From: Glycomyces luteolus
GTDB lineage: Bacteria > Actinomycetota > Actinomycetes > Mycobacteriales > Micromonosporaceae
Assembly: GCF_027622875.1 (NCBI RefSeq)
Contig: NZ_JAPZVP010000001.1
Location: 363,142 to 427,141 of the forward strand
Reading direction: 5' to 3'
DNA: 64,000 bases
Shown: piece by piece, positions 1-10,216 of the stretch
How positions within the stretch are numbered: position 1 is the stretch's first letter
Layout of the letters: each line of letters begins with the position of its first letter
Made by a program: the position numbers and the translations under genes
Notes under the pieces: model-generated
What the model saw: the letters and a program-made list of their open reading frames with translations, nothing else
Database searches by the model: none
Told to the model about the DNA's origin: nothing

Positions 1-1
1 C

Positions 2-91
2 CGGATCATCTGGTTCATGGAACGCGCGGGCTGGGTCTCGGACGTGAAGTGGCCGCGGCCCGAACGGTTCGCGAAACTCGTCGCAGACTAG
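2..91 (+). CDS. C-terminal end of an unidentified protein (cut by window edge)
   Basis: An open frame enters from the left edge and ends at TAG (89-91). The 29 visible residues end in PERFAKLVAD. They are rich in Trp, Arg and Lys and look like a folded C-terminus rather than a shadow frame, but they are too few to name a family. It reads in the same direction as the UvrA-like gene, which has its own promoter. Confidence 0.5.
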   Translation, partial: RIIWFMERAGWVSDVKWPRPERFAKLVAD

Positions 92-127
92 GCGTTTCCG
101 CAGGCCGCACGCGCGAGGCGGATCCGG

Positions 128-168
128 TCAGGAATCGAGAAGCGAGCGTCGGACCCTCCCTCTAGAGT
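128..168 (+). promoter_or_regulatory. 16-bp element (copy 1) plus -10 of the UvrA-like gene
   Basis: TCAGGAATCGAGAAGC lies at 128-143. It is followed after 19 nt by TAGAGT (163-168), and exactly 7 nt later by ATG at 176. The identical 16-mer with nearly the same geometry occurs at 3056 and 38155. The geometry places the 16-mer over the -35 region, as expected for an activator site, and transcription would begin at the ATG (leaderless). The binding protein is inferred to be the AraC regulator at 2650-3093. Confidence 0.75.
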
Positions 169-175
169 GGCGGTC

Positions 176-2548
<2,373 letters not shown>

Positions 2549-2561
2549 CCGGCACCGTTCA

Positions 2562-2591
2562 CGCACGCCCGCGACCCGTCGCGGGCGTGCG
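2562..2591 (+). terminator. Intrinsic terminator after the UvrA-like gene
   Basis: A 13-bp perfect stem (2562-2574 with 2579-2591) closes on the tetraloop CCCG, 13 nt after the stop codon. There is no T-tract, as is usual in high-GC actinobacteria. Confidence 0.7.
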
Positions 2592-2649
2592 GTGCTCCCG
2601 GCGGGCGCCGCTCTTCGCCGACGTCGGCCGGCGGTGGCAGAATATGCCC

Positions 2650-3093
2650 GTGACCAGCCGACCGACCTCAGCACAGCGCCTGCGCGACCTCGCGCTCCTG
2701 CGGCGGGTGCGCGACCGCATCGACCGCGAGTACACCGAACCGCTCAACGTCGAGGCCCTCGCCCACGGCGTCCACATGTCGGCCGGGCACCTCAGCCGCG
2801 AATTCAAAGCCGCGTACGGCGAATCGGTCTACTCCTACCTCATGACCCGGCGCATCGAACGCGCGATGGCCCTGCTGCGCATCGGCGAGATGAACGTGAC
2901 CGAGGTGTGCTTCGCGGTCGGATCCTCCTCACTCGGCACGTTCAGCACGCGGTTCACCGAACTGGTCGGCATGCCGCCGAGCGTCTACAAGGAGAAGGCC
3001 GCCGACTCGACCCAGGGCATCCCCGCGTGCGTCTCCAAGCAGATCAGCAGACCGATCAGGAATCGAGAAGCACCTCGCACCGCCAAGAAATAG
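2650..3093 (+). CDS. Small AraC/XylS-family transcriptional regulator (HTH only)
   Basis: The protein is 147 residues, essentially a bare AraC DNA-binding domain with two helix-turn-helices (LAHGVHMSAGHLSREFKAAY and the later VCFAVGSSSLGTFSTRF). It has no N-terminal sensing domain. Start GTG 2650 lies 6 nt after CAGAAT (2638-2643), suggesting a leaderless start; ATG 2644 is the alternative. Its last codons contain the second copy of the 16-bp element, encoding RPIRNREA, so the downstream VOC promoter is embedded in this gene. Position and motif sharing make it the best candidate to control the UvrA-like and VOC genes. Confidence 0.9.
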   Translation: MTSRPTSAQRLRDLALLRRVRDRIDREYTEPLNVEALAHGVHMSAGHLSREFKAAYGESVYSYLMTRRIERAMALLRIGEMNVTEVCFAVGSSSLGTFSTRFTELVGMPPSVYKEKAADSTQGIPACVSKQISRPIRNREAPRTAKK

Positions 3094-3096
3094 GCT
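3056..3096 (+). promoter_or_regulatory. 16-bp element (copy 2) plus -10 of the VOC gene, inside the AraC 3' end
   Basis: TCAGGAATCGAGAAGC at 3056-3071 is followed after 19 nt by TAGGCT (3091-3096), and after 7 nt by ATG 3104. The element is protein-coding as well, within the last 13 codons of the AraC gene. Confidence 0.75.
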
Positions 3097-3103
3097 TGCC
3101 CGC

Positions 3104-3508
3104 ATGGACATCAGCATTTACCAGGCCTACCTGCCGCAGAACGACCCTGAAGCCGCCCTTGAGTTCTACCGGGACGTGCTCGGCTTCGAAGTCCGGAACG
3201 ACGTCGGCTACGAGGGCATGCGCTGGATCACCGTCGGACCCGTCGGGCAGCCGGACGTCTCCATCGTCCTGCACCCGCCGGCAGCCGACCCGGGCATCAC
3301 CGACGAGGAGCGCGCGACCATCGCCGAGATGATGGCCAAGGGCACCTACGCCTCCATCAACCTGTCGACGCCCGACCTCGACGAGGTCTTCGCGAAGCTC
3401 CAGGAGACCGCCGAAGTCGTCCAGGAGCCCACCGACCAGCCGTACGGCATCCGCGACTGCGCCTTCCGCGACCCGGCGGGCAACATGGTCCGCATCAAGC
3501 AGCAGTAG
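3104..3508 (+). CDS. VOC (glyoxalase/bleomycin-resistance) family protein
   Basis: The 134-residue single VOC module starts with the beta-alpha-beta unit EAALEFYRDVLGFEV and ends with RDPAGNMVRIKQQ, the usual metal-ligand strand. Family members are metal-dependent lyases or isomerases, or drug-sequestering proteins; the substrate cannot be read here. It is immediately downstream of the AraC regulator and transcribed from its own predicted leaderless promoter bearing the 16-bp element. That links it to the UvrA-like protein and to the VOC protein at 38204. Confidence 0.9.
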   Translation: MDISIYQAYLPQNDPEAALEFYRDVLGFEVRNDVGYEGMRWITVGPVGQPDVSIVLHPPAADPGITDEERATIAEMMAKGTYASINLSTPDLDEVFAKLQETAEVVQEPTDQPYGIRDCAFRDPAGNMVRIKQQ

Positions 3509-3516
3509 GCGAAACG

Positions 3517-3562
3517 GCGACCACCGCGCCAGGCCGGACCTCCGGCCTGGCGCGGTGGTCGC
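3517..3562 (+). terminator. Strong intrinsic terminator after the VOC gene
   Basis: A 21-bp perfect stem (3517-3537 with 3542-3562) has loop ACCT and begins 8 nt after the VOC stop codon. Confidence 0.85.
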
Positions 3563-3618
3563 CCGCGGGCGTCCGCGCTCGCTGCGGGCCGCGCGGGATG
3601 GGCGGGGCGCATGAGCGC

Positions 3619-4341
3619 ATGACCACGGCCTCCTCGGACCCCGACCGCCTCCGCCGCCTCGCCGCCACCCTCCACGAGTCGATCGAGGTCGAATACGACG
3701 ACTCGGCGCAGGCATGGACGCTCGCCTGGGCCGATGGCCCGACCGTCGCACAGGTGCGCCGCGACGCTGAGGCGGCCGAACCCGAAGCGGCCCCGGGACT
3801 CCGGTACCTGCGCCGGTACTCGGAGGACGCCGTCGCCCTCGGCGCCGTCCGCCTGGCCGTCGCGATCTCCGCCGACGATGCCCGTCGGCGACCGGAGATC
3901 AGCCCCGCCGCGGTCGAAACACTGTGGAGGGACGTGCCCCATCCCGCCCCCGCGACGGAACGCGAGCGGTCGCTCGTCTACGCCGTGGTCTACGAGATCC
4001 ACGACGCGCACCACCGCAACCGGGCTTCCGCCCACGAGATCTGCGACATGGTCGCGCGATACGGCCTCGCTCCGCTCATGCGCCGCATCAGCGCGGCACT
4101 GACCCCCATCGAGACCCTGACGGCCCACTACGCCTCTACGCACGCGCACCCCGCCTGGCACTACCGGCTCGCCCCGATGAGCGCGACGGCCGCCTTCGAA
4201 GCGGTCCGCCACGACCCGAACGCGAGCCCCGAACTCATCGAGGCCGCCCTCACCCTGCTCCCCGAACTGCCCGACATGTACGAGGGCGCCGGCGCCCACC
4301 TCCGCGCCCGCCTCCTCCAGCCCCGCGATCCGCAGCTGTGA
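3619..4341 (+). CDS. Protein of unknown function
   Basis: I do not recognise this 240-residue protein. It is soluble (no membrane segment or signal peptide), acidic and mostly helical in appearance, with repeated Ala/Glu/Arg-rich helices and aromatic patches such as HPAWHYRLAP. Codon bias matches the neighbours, and the frame is clean from a hairpin terminator to the next promoter. ATG 3619 (MTTASSDPDR) is chosen over ATG 3598, which lacks a ribosome-binding site. It ends 16 nt before the MFS operator and could be unrelated to it. Confidence 0.6.
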   Translation: MTTASSDPDRLRRLAATLHESIEVEYDDSAQAWTLAWADGPTVAQVRRDAEAAEPEAAPGLRYLRRYSEDAVALGAVRLAVAISADDARRRPEISPAAVETLWRDVPHPAPATERERSLVYAVVYEIHDAHHRNRASAHEICDMVARYGLAPLMRRISAALTPIETLTAHYASTHAHPAWHYRLAPMSATAAFEAVRHDPNASPELIEAALTLLPELPDMYEGAGAHLRARLLQPRDPQL

Positions 4342-4356
4342 CCGACCCCACGACAC

Positions 4357-4381
4357 TTCACTGACATGAGATGTCAGTGAA
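4357..4381. promoter_or_regulatory. Perfect 25-bp operator palindrome upstream of the MFS gene
   Basis: Arms TTCACTGACAT and ATGTCAGTGAA are separated by GAG, an 11-bp perfect inverted repeat. The core TGACATnnnATGTCA is the size and shape of a dimeric winged-helix repressor site (ArsR or MarR class). A -10 CACACT at 4389-4394, 6 nt before ATG 4401, means a bound repressor would cover the -35 region. No such regulator gene is adjacent. Confidence 0.7.
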
Positions 4382-4400
4382 CCCCTCGCACACTGCCCCC

Positions 4401-5624
4401 ATGACCATCACCGCCGACGCCCCGCAGCCGGCCACCGCGCTGCCCCGCCCCGGGCGCGCCGAACGACTCCTGCTGCCCGCCACCTTCATCACCAGCCTCG
4501 GCAACGGCATCCAACTCGTCGCCTCCGCCGTCCTCGTCTTCACCACCGGGCACAGCGCACTGGCCGTCGGCTGGCTCTTCATCGCCGTCTCCGTCCCGCC
4601 CGCGCTGCTCTCGCTCTGGTTCGGCACCGTCGCCGACCGCTTCGACCGCCGCACCCTCTGCCTCTTCGCCGACCTCGCCAGCGCCGCAGCCGCACTCGTC
4701 CTGCCGATCTGGATGCTCGCGGGCGGCGAGCCCGGCCTCGCCGCCTACGGCACCGCGTTCGCCCTCGCACTGCTCGCCGCCTTGTTCATGCCCGCCGGCA
4801 ACGCGCTCATCAAGGAACGCGTGCACCCGGCCCGGGTCGCCCGCTTCAGCGCCCACTACGAGATGGCGCTCCAGCTCGGCACCCTCCTGGCCGCCTCCAT
4901 CGGCGGATTCCTCATCCACTTCGTCGGCACCACACCGCTGTTCGTGTTCAACGGCGCCACGTTCCTCGCCTCGGCCGCGGCCATGTGGGCGCTGCGCCGC
5001 GCACCGCGCGAGACCGAGACCGCCGAACCGCTCGATGAACCGAACGAAGTGGATGGTGCGCCGCTGCTGCGACTCGGCTTCCTCTACGCGCTCTGCCAGG
5101 TCATGACGATGGTCAGCAACACCACCCTGATCGTGCTGGTCTACGAGGGCTTCGGGCGCGGCGCGGGGGTCTACGGGCTCGTCGACGCGCTGGCCGGGGT
5201 CGGGTTCTGCATCGCGGCGGCCTTGTACCCCAAGGTGAGCGGGCGTTTCGGGGAGTTGCGGACAGCGGTGGTCGGCGGCGTCGGGTGCGCGCTGTTCTCG
5301 TTCGTGTTCCCGATCCATTTGGCGGCGTTGCTGATCTGCATTCCGCCCGCGGCGTTCCTGATCGGATCGTCGCGGGTCGGGTTGCGGTCGCTGCTGCTGG
5401 CGGCGGTGCCGGAGCGGCGGGCCGGGCGGCTCTTCGGCGCGATCAACGCGGCGGGCCTGGGCCTGGCGGCGGGGATGACGGTGCTGATCGCGTACATCGC
5501 CGACACGACGCACATCCGGTACGGGTTCTACGTGCTCGGCGCGGCCTGCGCGGTGGCGACCGCGGTCGTCGCGGCGACGCTTCGGCGTCGGTCAGGCCAG
5601 GTCGGCCACGAGCAGCTTCGGTGA
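4401..5624 (+). CDS. MFS transporter (probable drug efflux)
   Basis: The 407-residue integral membrane protein has about 11-12 hydrophobic segments and the motif A-like loop GTVADRFDRRT after the second helix, placing it in the MFS antiporters. The upstream ATG at 4371 lies inside the operator palindrome, so ATG 4401 (MTITADAPQP), 6 nt from the -10, is preferred. Substrate is unknown; the exporter-like fold and tight operator suggest an inducible efflux pump. Only one gene fits between its operator and the convergent WYL regulator. Confidence 0.85.
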   Translation: MTITADAPQPATALPRPGRAERLLLPATFITSLGNGIQLVASAVLVFTTGHSALAVGWLFIAVSVPPALLSLWFGTVADRFDRRTLCLFADLASAAAALVLPIWMLAGGEPGLAAYGTAFALALLAALFMPAGNALIKERVHPARVARFSAHYEMALQLGTLLAASIGGFLIHFVGTTPLFVFNGATFLASAAAMWALRRAPRETETAEPLDEPNEVDGAPLLRLGFLYALCQVMTMVSNTTLIVLVYEGFGRGAGVYGLVDALAGVGFCIAAALYPKVSGRFGELRTAVVGGVGCALFSFVFPIHLAALLICIPPAAFLIGSSRVGLRSLLLAAVPERRAGRLFGAINAAGLGLAAGMTVLIAYIADTTHIRYGFYVLGAACAVATAVVAATLRRRSGQVGHEQLR

Positions 5625-5717
5625 GCCCTCGAAACCGTTGCGGGCGTGCACGGGGATCGTTCGCGTGCCGGATTGCACCGTGACCTTGCTCAGGCCCCAG
5701 CGCGGGGGCCTGCTCGA
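5592..5717 (-). pseudogene. Possible remnant of a lost protein C-terminus
   Basis: On the minus strand an open frame begins right after an in-frame stop (5718-5720) and ends at TGA (5592-5594). Its tail (SKVTVQSGTRTIPVHARNG, then a stretch ending KLLVADLA) reads like a real beta-rich C-terminus. It overlaps the last 33 bases of the MFS gene and has no start, so it may be a fragment left by a deletion. The family is unknown. Confidence 0.25.
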
Positions 5718-5771
5718 TCACGGCCGGCGGGTGAGTGAACGTGAGTGGAGTGAACCCGCCCCCCCGTGATC
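5716..5771. terminator. Hairpin between the convergent MFS and WYL genes
   Basis: Outer arms GATCACGG and CCGTGATC (5716-5723, 5764-5771) and inner arms GGCGGGT and ACCCGCC (5726-5732, 5754-5760) can form a long interrupted stem. It touches the stop codon of the WYL gene and sits between converging genes, consistent with a bidirectional terminator. Confidence 0.55.
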
Positions 5772-6735
5772 AGGCGTGAAGTGCGGCCGCTTCCAGGGCG
5801 AGTTCGCGCATGAATCGCCGCAACGATGTCGGTTCGAGGACTTCGACGCCGCCGAGGCGCAGGAGTTCGCCCGCCGCATGGGCGTGGGTCTCGATCGGGA
5901 CGGTCGCAACGGTCCAACCGTCCTGATCCACCGTGCCTTCGCCGATGGCCGCCACCGAGTCCGCATCGAGGTTGTCCGGGGCCTTCTCCACCGCCTCCGG
6001 CGAAAACCGCACCAGGGCCTTGCCCTGGTAGCGGCGGGCGTCGAAGTCGTCGAGCTGCTTGGACCACCAGGCCGCCAGGTCGAAGTCCTCGGGGCGCTCG
6101 AAGGTGTTGCCGGTCTTCTTGGCCGCCAACAGGTTCGTCACCTTGTACATCCGCGCCGGACCGGACTCCGCGGTCGCCACGAGGTACCACTGGCCGCTCT
6201 TCAGCACCAGTCCGAGCGGGCACAGCTCGCGCTCGATCTCCTTCGGCTCGGCCCAACGCCGGTAGCGCACCCGCAACCGCCGGCGCTCCCAGGCGGCGTT
6301 GGCGACCAACGCCAAGAACGGCACCGGTTCGGCGCGCCGGAACCAGCCCGCGACGTCGAGATGGAACAGCCGCTTGGCCGTCTCGGCCCGCTCCCGCTGG
6401 GCCTTCGGCATCGCGGCCGAGAGCTTGAGTTCGAGCGCCGCCAGCTCGGTCTGCAACCCCAGGTCGGCCGCCGCCTCCGGGACGCCCGACAGCGCGAGGG
6501 CCTCGGCCTCGCCTTCGGTGAGCCCGGTCAGCCTGGTCCGGTACCCGTCGAGGAGCCGGTACCCGCCCGCGTGGCCGCTCTCCCCGTAGATCGGAACGCC
6601 CGCGGCCGCGAGGGCTTCGGCATCGCGATAGACGGTGCGGATCGAGACGCCGAGCTCCCGGGCGAGGCGCTCGGCGGTCATGCCCCCGCGTTGTTGCAGC
6701 AGGAGCAGCATCGAGATAAGACGACCAGCGCGCAT
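5770..6735 (-). CDS. WYL-domain transcriptional regulator (YafY/PafC type)
   Basis: The 321-residue protein starts with an HTH_11 winged helix (LARELGVSIRTVYRDAEALA, about residues 24-43). It continues with a WYL domain whose signature GQWYLVA is visible near residue 190, and ends with a WCX-type dimerisation segment. Such proteins bind ligands or nucleic acids through the WYL fold and regulate metabolism or DNA-damage genes. It is convergent with the MFS gene and has no obvious target beside it; autoregulation is plausible. Confidence 0.9.
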   Translation of the reverse strand: MRAGRLISMLLLLQQRGGMTAERLARELGVSIRTVYRDAEALAAAGVPIYGESGHAGGYRLLDGYRTRLTGLTEGEAEALALSGVPEAAADLGLQTELAALELKLSAAMPKAQRERAETAKRLFHLDVAGWFRRAEPVPFLALVANAAWERRRLRVRYRRWAEPKEIERELCPLGLVLKSGQWYLVATAESGPARMYKVTNLLAAKKTGNTFERPEDFDLAAWWSKQLDDFDARRYQGKALVRFSPEAVEKAPDNLDADSVAAIGEGTVDQDGWTVATVPIETHAHAAGELLRLGGVEVLEPTSLRRFMRELALEAAALHA

Positions 6736-7003
6736 ACCGCGAGTATCGCCGATCGCCGGGCGCCGGATTTCGGCTGGCGCCTCGCCGACGGCACCTACGA
6801 GAAGGTGTTCGCCAAGCTGGCGCTCGTCGAGTTCGGCCGCTGCGTTTGATACTCAGCCCCGCCGATTTGACCGGCCGGGTCTACTGCGGACCTACCTCGA
6901 TCCAGTGCTTTCACTCGACCAATTCCACAGATCCGCCTTGCGGGACGCGTGCGTTCCGTACGGTCGCTCCTTGAGTGTCTTTTGACCATTGAGGAGTGTG
7001 TCC
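6736..7003. other. Intergenic region with a possible gene fragment
   Basis: A short plus-strand open stretch ending at TGA 6847-6849 encodes GWRLADGTYEKVFAKLALVE and a few more residues, protein-like but without a start. The rest holds the upstream region of the surface protein gene, including GAGGAG at 6991-6996, which decides the GTG 7004 start. I see no RNA gene. Confidence 0.4.
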
Positions 7004-8734
7004 GTGAGTCTTCGAAGCCGGTTGTCTACTATCTCCGGCCTGGTGGGCCTCCGCCTGCCGGGCGGAGGAGCAGACCGTCGATCCGTCCAGGTCGGCGTCG
7101 AGCGAACCGTCGCCTGGGCCGGCGCGTCCGCGCTGCTGCTCGCATTCCTGATCCCCGGCGCCGCGAGCGCCGACCCGCTGCCCGCAGAGTACAGCGGCTC
7201 GACCCACGGCAACACGATCAACCTGGACGTCACCGCGGCCGCGCAGACCGTCGACGCCGCGCTGGGACACTCGTCCACCGCCGTCGACAGCAACGGGGAC
7301 CCGCGCGCCCATGCGGAGTCCGCCAACCTCGAAGCCGGCGCACTCGGCATCCCGGTCAGCGTCGTCTCCGACGAGGCAAACTCCGACAACACCACGCCGA
7401 CCGACAGCTACAGCAGCGGATTGGGCCAATTGGATGTCGCCGGGCTCCTCGACACCGGTGTCCTCGTCGGCACGGGATCGACGAACTGGGCCGGCGACCA
7501 GGCCTGCGTCCCGGATGGGACGCCCATCGCGACGTCGTCCACCAGCCTCGCGAGCACCAGCCTCGACGTCCCCGACGTCAACCTCCTGAACGCCGGCGAG
7601 CTGGAGACCGAGGGCCAGACGACCCTCCAGAGCGGATCCGTGGTCTCGACCAGCTCCGGAAACCTGGAATCGCTGTCGCTCATCAACGACCTGGTGGAGG
7701 TCGAGGTGGAGACCAATCCGATCCTGACCGCCGACTCCGACGGCACGACCGGAACGGTCACCGCCAACGACTACGGCATCGCCGTCACCGCCAACGGGGT
7801 CACGACCATGCTCGGCGCCGGCCAATCGATCACCGTCAACCTCAGCATCCCGTCCGTCGCCAGCGCGAACCTGACGATCAGCGTCGGGGAGCTCATCGAC
7901 AGCTCCTCGGGTGCGCTCGCATCGGGGTCGCTGACGTTCGTGAGCATCTCCGGGTCCGTCTCGGCTCTGGGAGGCGCTGAGCTCGCGAGCCTGGCACTCG
8001 ACCTGCTCCCGCTCGAGGCGACGGCGCTGGCACCGGAAGGCGGCGTCGAGTGCGAGGCGCTCGACGCGCCGGTGATCACCTCGCCGACCGAAGGGGAGTT
8101 CACCGACGAGTTCCCGACCATCGCGGGTACCGGCGTCCCCGGCGCCACGGTCACGGTCACCGAGGGCGGCACCGTCATCGGCACCGCGGTCGTCGCCGAT
8201 GACGGGACTTGGTCACTGGTCCCGACCGTCCCGCTCGCTCCCGGCGAGCACACTATCGAGGCCACCCAGGAGATCGCCGGGCTCGTCTCGGGTCCTTCCG
8301 ATCCGGTGTCGTTCATCGTGGACACCACGGCGCCCGCGGCGCCGATCATCACGAGCCCGACTGGCGGCGAGGAGACCGGCGACGCCACACCGACCGTCAC
8401 CGGTGAAGGGGAGCCCGGGGCCACGGTCGAGGTCAGCGTCGACGGCGAACCCGTTGGCACGGCGGTCGTCGCCGACGACGGCATCTGGTCGCTCGTTCCG
8501 AGCAGCGAACTGAGCTGCGGTGAGGACGAGGTCACCGCCACGCAGACCGACGCGGCAGGGAACACCTCGGAGTCCTCGGACCCCGTGGTCTTCACGATCA
8601 CCTGCCCGGTCCCGGCGGCGCTGCCGACCACCGGTTCGCCGCTGAGCGTGCCGCTGCTGGCGTCCGGAGCGCTGCTCCTGATGGGTATCGGCGTCGTGAT
8701 GGTCCGGTGGCGGAAGGAGCAGACCGCCCCTTAA
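7004..8734 (+). CDS. LPTTG-anchored secreted surface protein with Ig-like repeats
   Basis: The 576-residue protein has a long basic N-region and hydrophobic signal (cleavage near AGAASA-DP, about residue 55). A Ser/Thr/Asn-rich beta-type region follows to about 350. Two bacterial Ig-like repeats (about 352-443 and 444-533) each contain GTAVVADDG and WSLVP. The C-terminus is a sorting signal: LPTTG at 540-544, a hydrophobic helix and a RWRKE tail. A sortase would link it to the cell wall; none is in this window. GTG 7004 follows GAGGAG by 7 nt; TTG 6989 and GTG 6998 are less likely. Its function is probably adhesive or structural. Confidence 0.85.
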   Translation: MSLRSRLSTISGLVGLRLPGGGADRRSVQVGVERTVAWAGASALLLAFLIPGAASADPLPAEYSGSTHGNTINLDVTAAAQTVDAALGHSSTAVDSNGDPRAHAESANLEAGALGIPVSVVSDEANSDNTTPTDSYSSGLGQLDVAGLLDTGVLVGTGSTNWAGDQACVPDGTPIATSSTSLASTSLDVPDVNLLNAGELETEGQTTLQSGSVVSTSSGNLESLSLINDLVEVEVETNPILTADSDGTTGTVTANDYGIAVTANGVTTMLGAGQSITVNLSIPSVASANLTISVGELIDSSSGALASGSLTFVSISGSVSALGGAELASLALDLLPLEATALAPEGGVECEALDAPVITSPTEGEFTDEFPTIAGTGVPGATVTVTEGGTVIGTAVVADDGTWSLVPTVPLAPGEHTIEATQEIAGLVSGPSDPVSFIVDTTAPAAPIITSPTGGEETGDATPTVTGEGEPGATVEVSVDGEPVGTAVVADDGIWSLVPSSELSCGEDEVTATQTDAAGNTSESSDPVVFTITCPVPAALPTTGSPLSVPLLASGALLLMGIGVVMVRWRKEQTAP

Positions 8735-8754
8735 CCGGAACGCCAGCCGCCGTT

Positions 8755-8786
8755 CGGGCAGCAGGTGGTCGACTGCCTGCTGCCCG
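8755..8786 (+). terminator. Hairpin after the surface protein gene
   Basis: The arms GGGCAGCAGG (8756-8765) and CCTGCTGCCC (8776-8785), extended by one pair, enclose a 10-nt loop, 20 nt after the stop codon. Confidence 0.6.
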
Positions 8787-8789
8787 ATC

Positions 8790-8890
8790 GGGCTCTTGAG
8801 GTCAATGGTCTCGGAGTCGATGATGTACTCGGCTCGGCTGATTTGGCCGCGGGCGGCTTCGAAGGCGTGGCCCGGCCGCCAGCAGCACCT
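8790..8890 (-). pseudogene. Possible protein fragment, family unknown
   Basis: One minus-strand frame here reads AEYIIDSETIDLKSPIGQ and then DHLLPERRLAF, with codon use typical of coding DNA, but it has neither a credible start nor a stop in frame. It may be a decayed gene. Confidence 0.2.
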
Positions 8891-8947
8891 CGGAGGGCTC
8901 CTTGAAAGTGATTTCGGCTGCGCCCTGCCCTGTGACATCATCGGCTG

Positions 8948-9358
8948 ATGCTGAAACTCACCGATTTCATCATCGACTGCCCGGACACGATGAAGCTCGC
9001 GGCCTTCTACGCCGAAGTGACGGGGCGCGCTGTCAAGGACGACAGCGACGAGGATTGGGCCGGCATCGCCTTCGGCGAGATCGAGCTGGCCTTCCAGCGA
9101 GTGGATGAATTCGTGCCCCCGAGCTGGCCCACTAGCGAACACCCCAAGCAGTTCCATCTCGACTTCGAAGTGGACGACATCGAGTCCGAGGAGCGTCGCG
9201 TCGTCAATTTGGGCGCGACGCTGCTGAAGGACAACATCGGACCCGAGGGATACGGCTGGCGGGTCTACACCGACCCGGTCGGCCACCCGTTCTGCCTGTG
9301 CCACAACAAGGGCGTGGTGTGGAACGGCAATGAGCCGGTGTGGCCCGCCAAGAGCTGA
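8948..9358 (+). CDS. VOC / glyoxalase-like domain protein
   Basis: This is a 136-residue single VOC module: N-terminal LTDFIIDCPDTMKLAAFYAE, central HLDFEVDDIE and C-terminal YTDPVGHPFCLC. It belongs to the glyoxalase-like branch common in actinobacteria, of unknown substrate. Unlike the VOC genes at 3104 and 38204 it lacks the 16-bp element. CATCAT at 8936-8941 lies 6 nt before the ATG, so a leaderless start is likely. A hairpin follows the gene. Confidence 0.85.
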   Translation: MLKLTDFIIDCPDTMKLAAFYAEVTGRAVKDDSDEDWAGIAFGEIELAFQRVDEFVPPSWPTSEHPKQFHLDFEVDDIESEERRVVNLGATLLKDNIGPEGYGWRVYTDPVGHPFCLCHNKGVVWNGNEPVWPAKS

Positions 9359-9377
9359 GACTGAGACGACGGCCCGC

Positions 9378-9401
9378 GCCGGGCCCGCATTCGGGCCCGG
9401 C
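9378..9401 (+). terminator. Intrinsic terminator after the VOC gene
   Basis: The 10-bp stem GCCGGGCCCG / CGGGCCCGGC has loop CATT, 20 nt past the stop codon. The remaining bases to 9505 hold a few protein-like codons on the minus strand ending NCNSYELWT but no complete gene. Confidence 0.75.
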
Positions 9402-9505
9402 GGTCGGTTCGCCTGCTACGTCCACAGCTCGTAGCTGTTGCAGTTGTGGCCTCCGGCCGACGAGGTCGGTCAATCGCGTTGCGGACTTCCGGCGGGTCGA
9501 CCGGT

Positions 9506-10216
9506 TCAGTAGGTCCGGCGTTCGCGTTGCTCTTTCGGCTCGATGGTCCGTGGTCTTCCGGGCACGCGTTCGTCGACTACCGCGACTCCGGGTGCGAATC
9601 GTGCCGCGGCCGCGGCGATCACCCTTGCGCGATGCGGTGCGAGGCGGACGCTGCGCGCATTGAGCATGGCCCCCAGACGAACCGGTGATCCGTCAGGACG
9701 CAGTCGAAGACTCTGCCGCTGCTTCGCGCTCGGCTCCTTCTGGGCGACCTCGTACCAGTCGGTGGTCCGTTCCACCCCCACGCGCGACTGCCAGACCGGG
9801 AGGCACCACAGCCATTTCCGGCGGAGCCGCCACACCACGATCCGCTCGACCTCGTCCCAGGGCAGATGCACGCGTGGTGCTTCAGCGCGCATGTACAGCC
9901 CGCCGACATCGGCGAACAGGCGGATGCCGTCCGGACCGACGATGGCCGCGGCCGGTCGGCGCAGCAGGTGGTAGGCCTTCATCCCGGACCAGCCGAGCAG
10001 CGGCACGAGGTAGACCAGCACGCCCATCCAGGCCGGGGCTTCGGTGTCGAGCCCGCGGGAGTCGCGGTAGGCGACCGGGTCGGAGCCGGCGCTCACGAGC
10101 ATCCAGGGCGTGGCGACCACGGCGACGGCCGCAACGGCGAAGAGCACGAGATCGCGTACGCGAACCCGTTCGGCCACAACCACTTCATGATCGCCGGGTG
10201 CGGAGGGAGGCGTCAA
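9506..10216 (-). CDS. Membrane protein, PH-like fold, unknown function
   Basis: The protein is about 236 residues with two hydrophobic helices near the N-terminus (the second contains MGVLVYLVPLLGW), followed by a cytoplasmic beta-rich part with VHLPWDEVERIVVWRLRRKW. This resembles the PH-like membrane proteins of actinobacteria. The start is uncertain: TTG 10216 follows AGAGGAG, while GTG codons slightly downstream are alternatives; a longer frame to 10411 has no support. No neighbour suggests a role. Confidence 0.6.
   Translation of the reverse strand: MTPPSAPGDHEVVVAERVRVRDLVLFAVAAVAVVATPWMLVSAGSDPVAYRDSRGLDTEAPAWMGVLVYLVPLLGWSGMKAYHLLRRPAAAIVGPDGIRLFADVGGLYMRAEAPRVHLPWDEVERIVVWRLRRKWLWCLPVWQSRVGVERTTDWYEVAQKEPSAKQRQSLRLRPDGSPVRLGAMLNARSVRLAPHRARVIAAAAARFAPGVAVVDERVPGRPRTIEPKEQRERRTY

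Noticed and set aside
4371-4400. MFS start at ATG 4371
   Set aside because: This ATG lies in the right arm of the operator palindrome; the -10 at 4389-4394 would be inside the gene.
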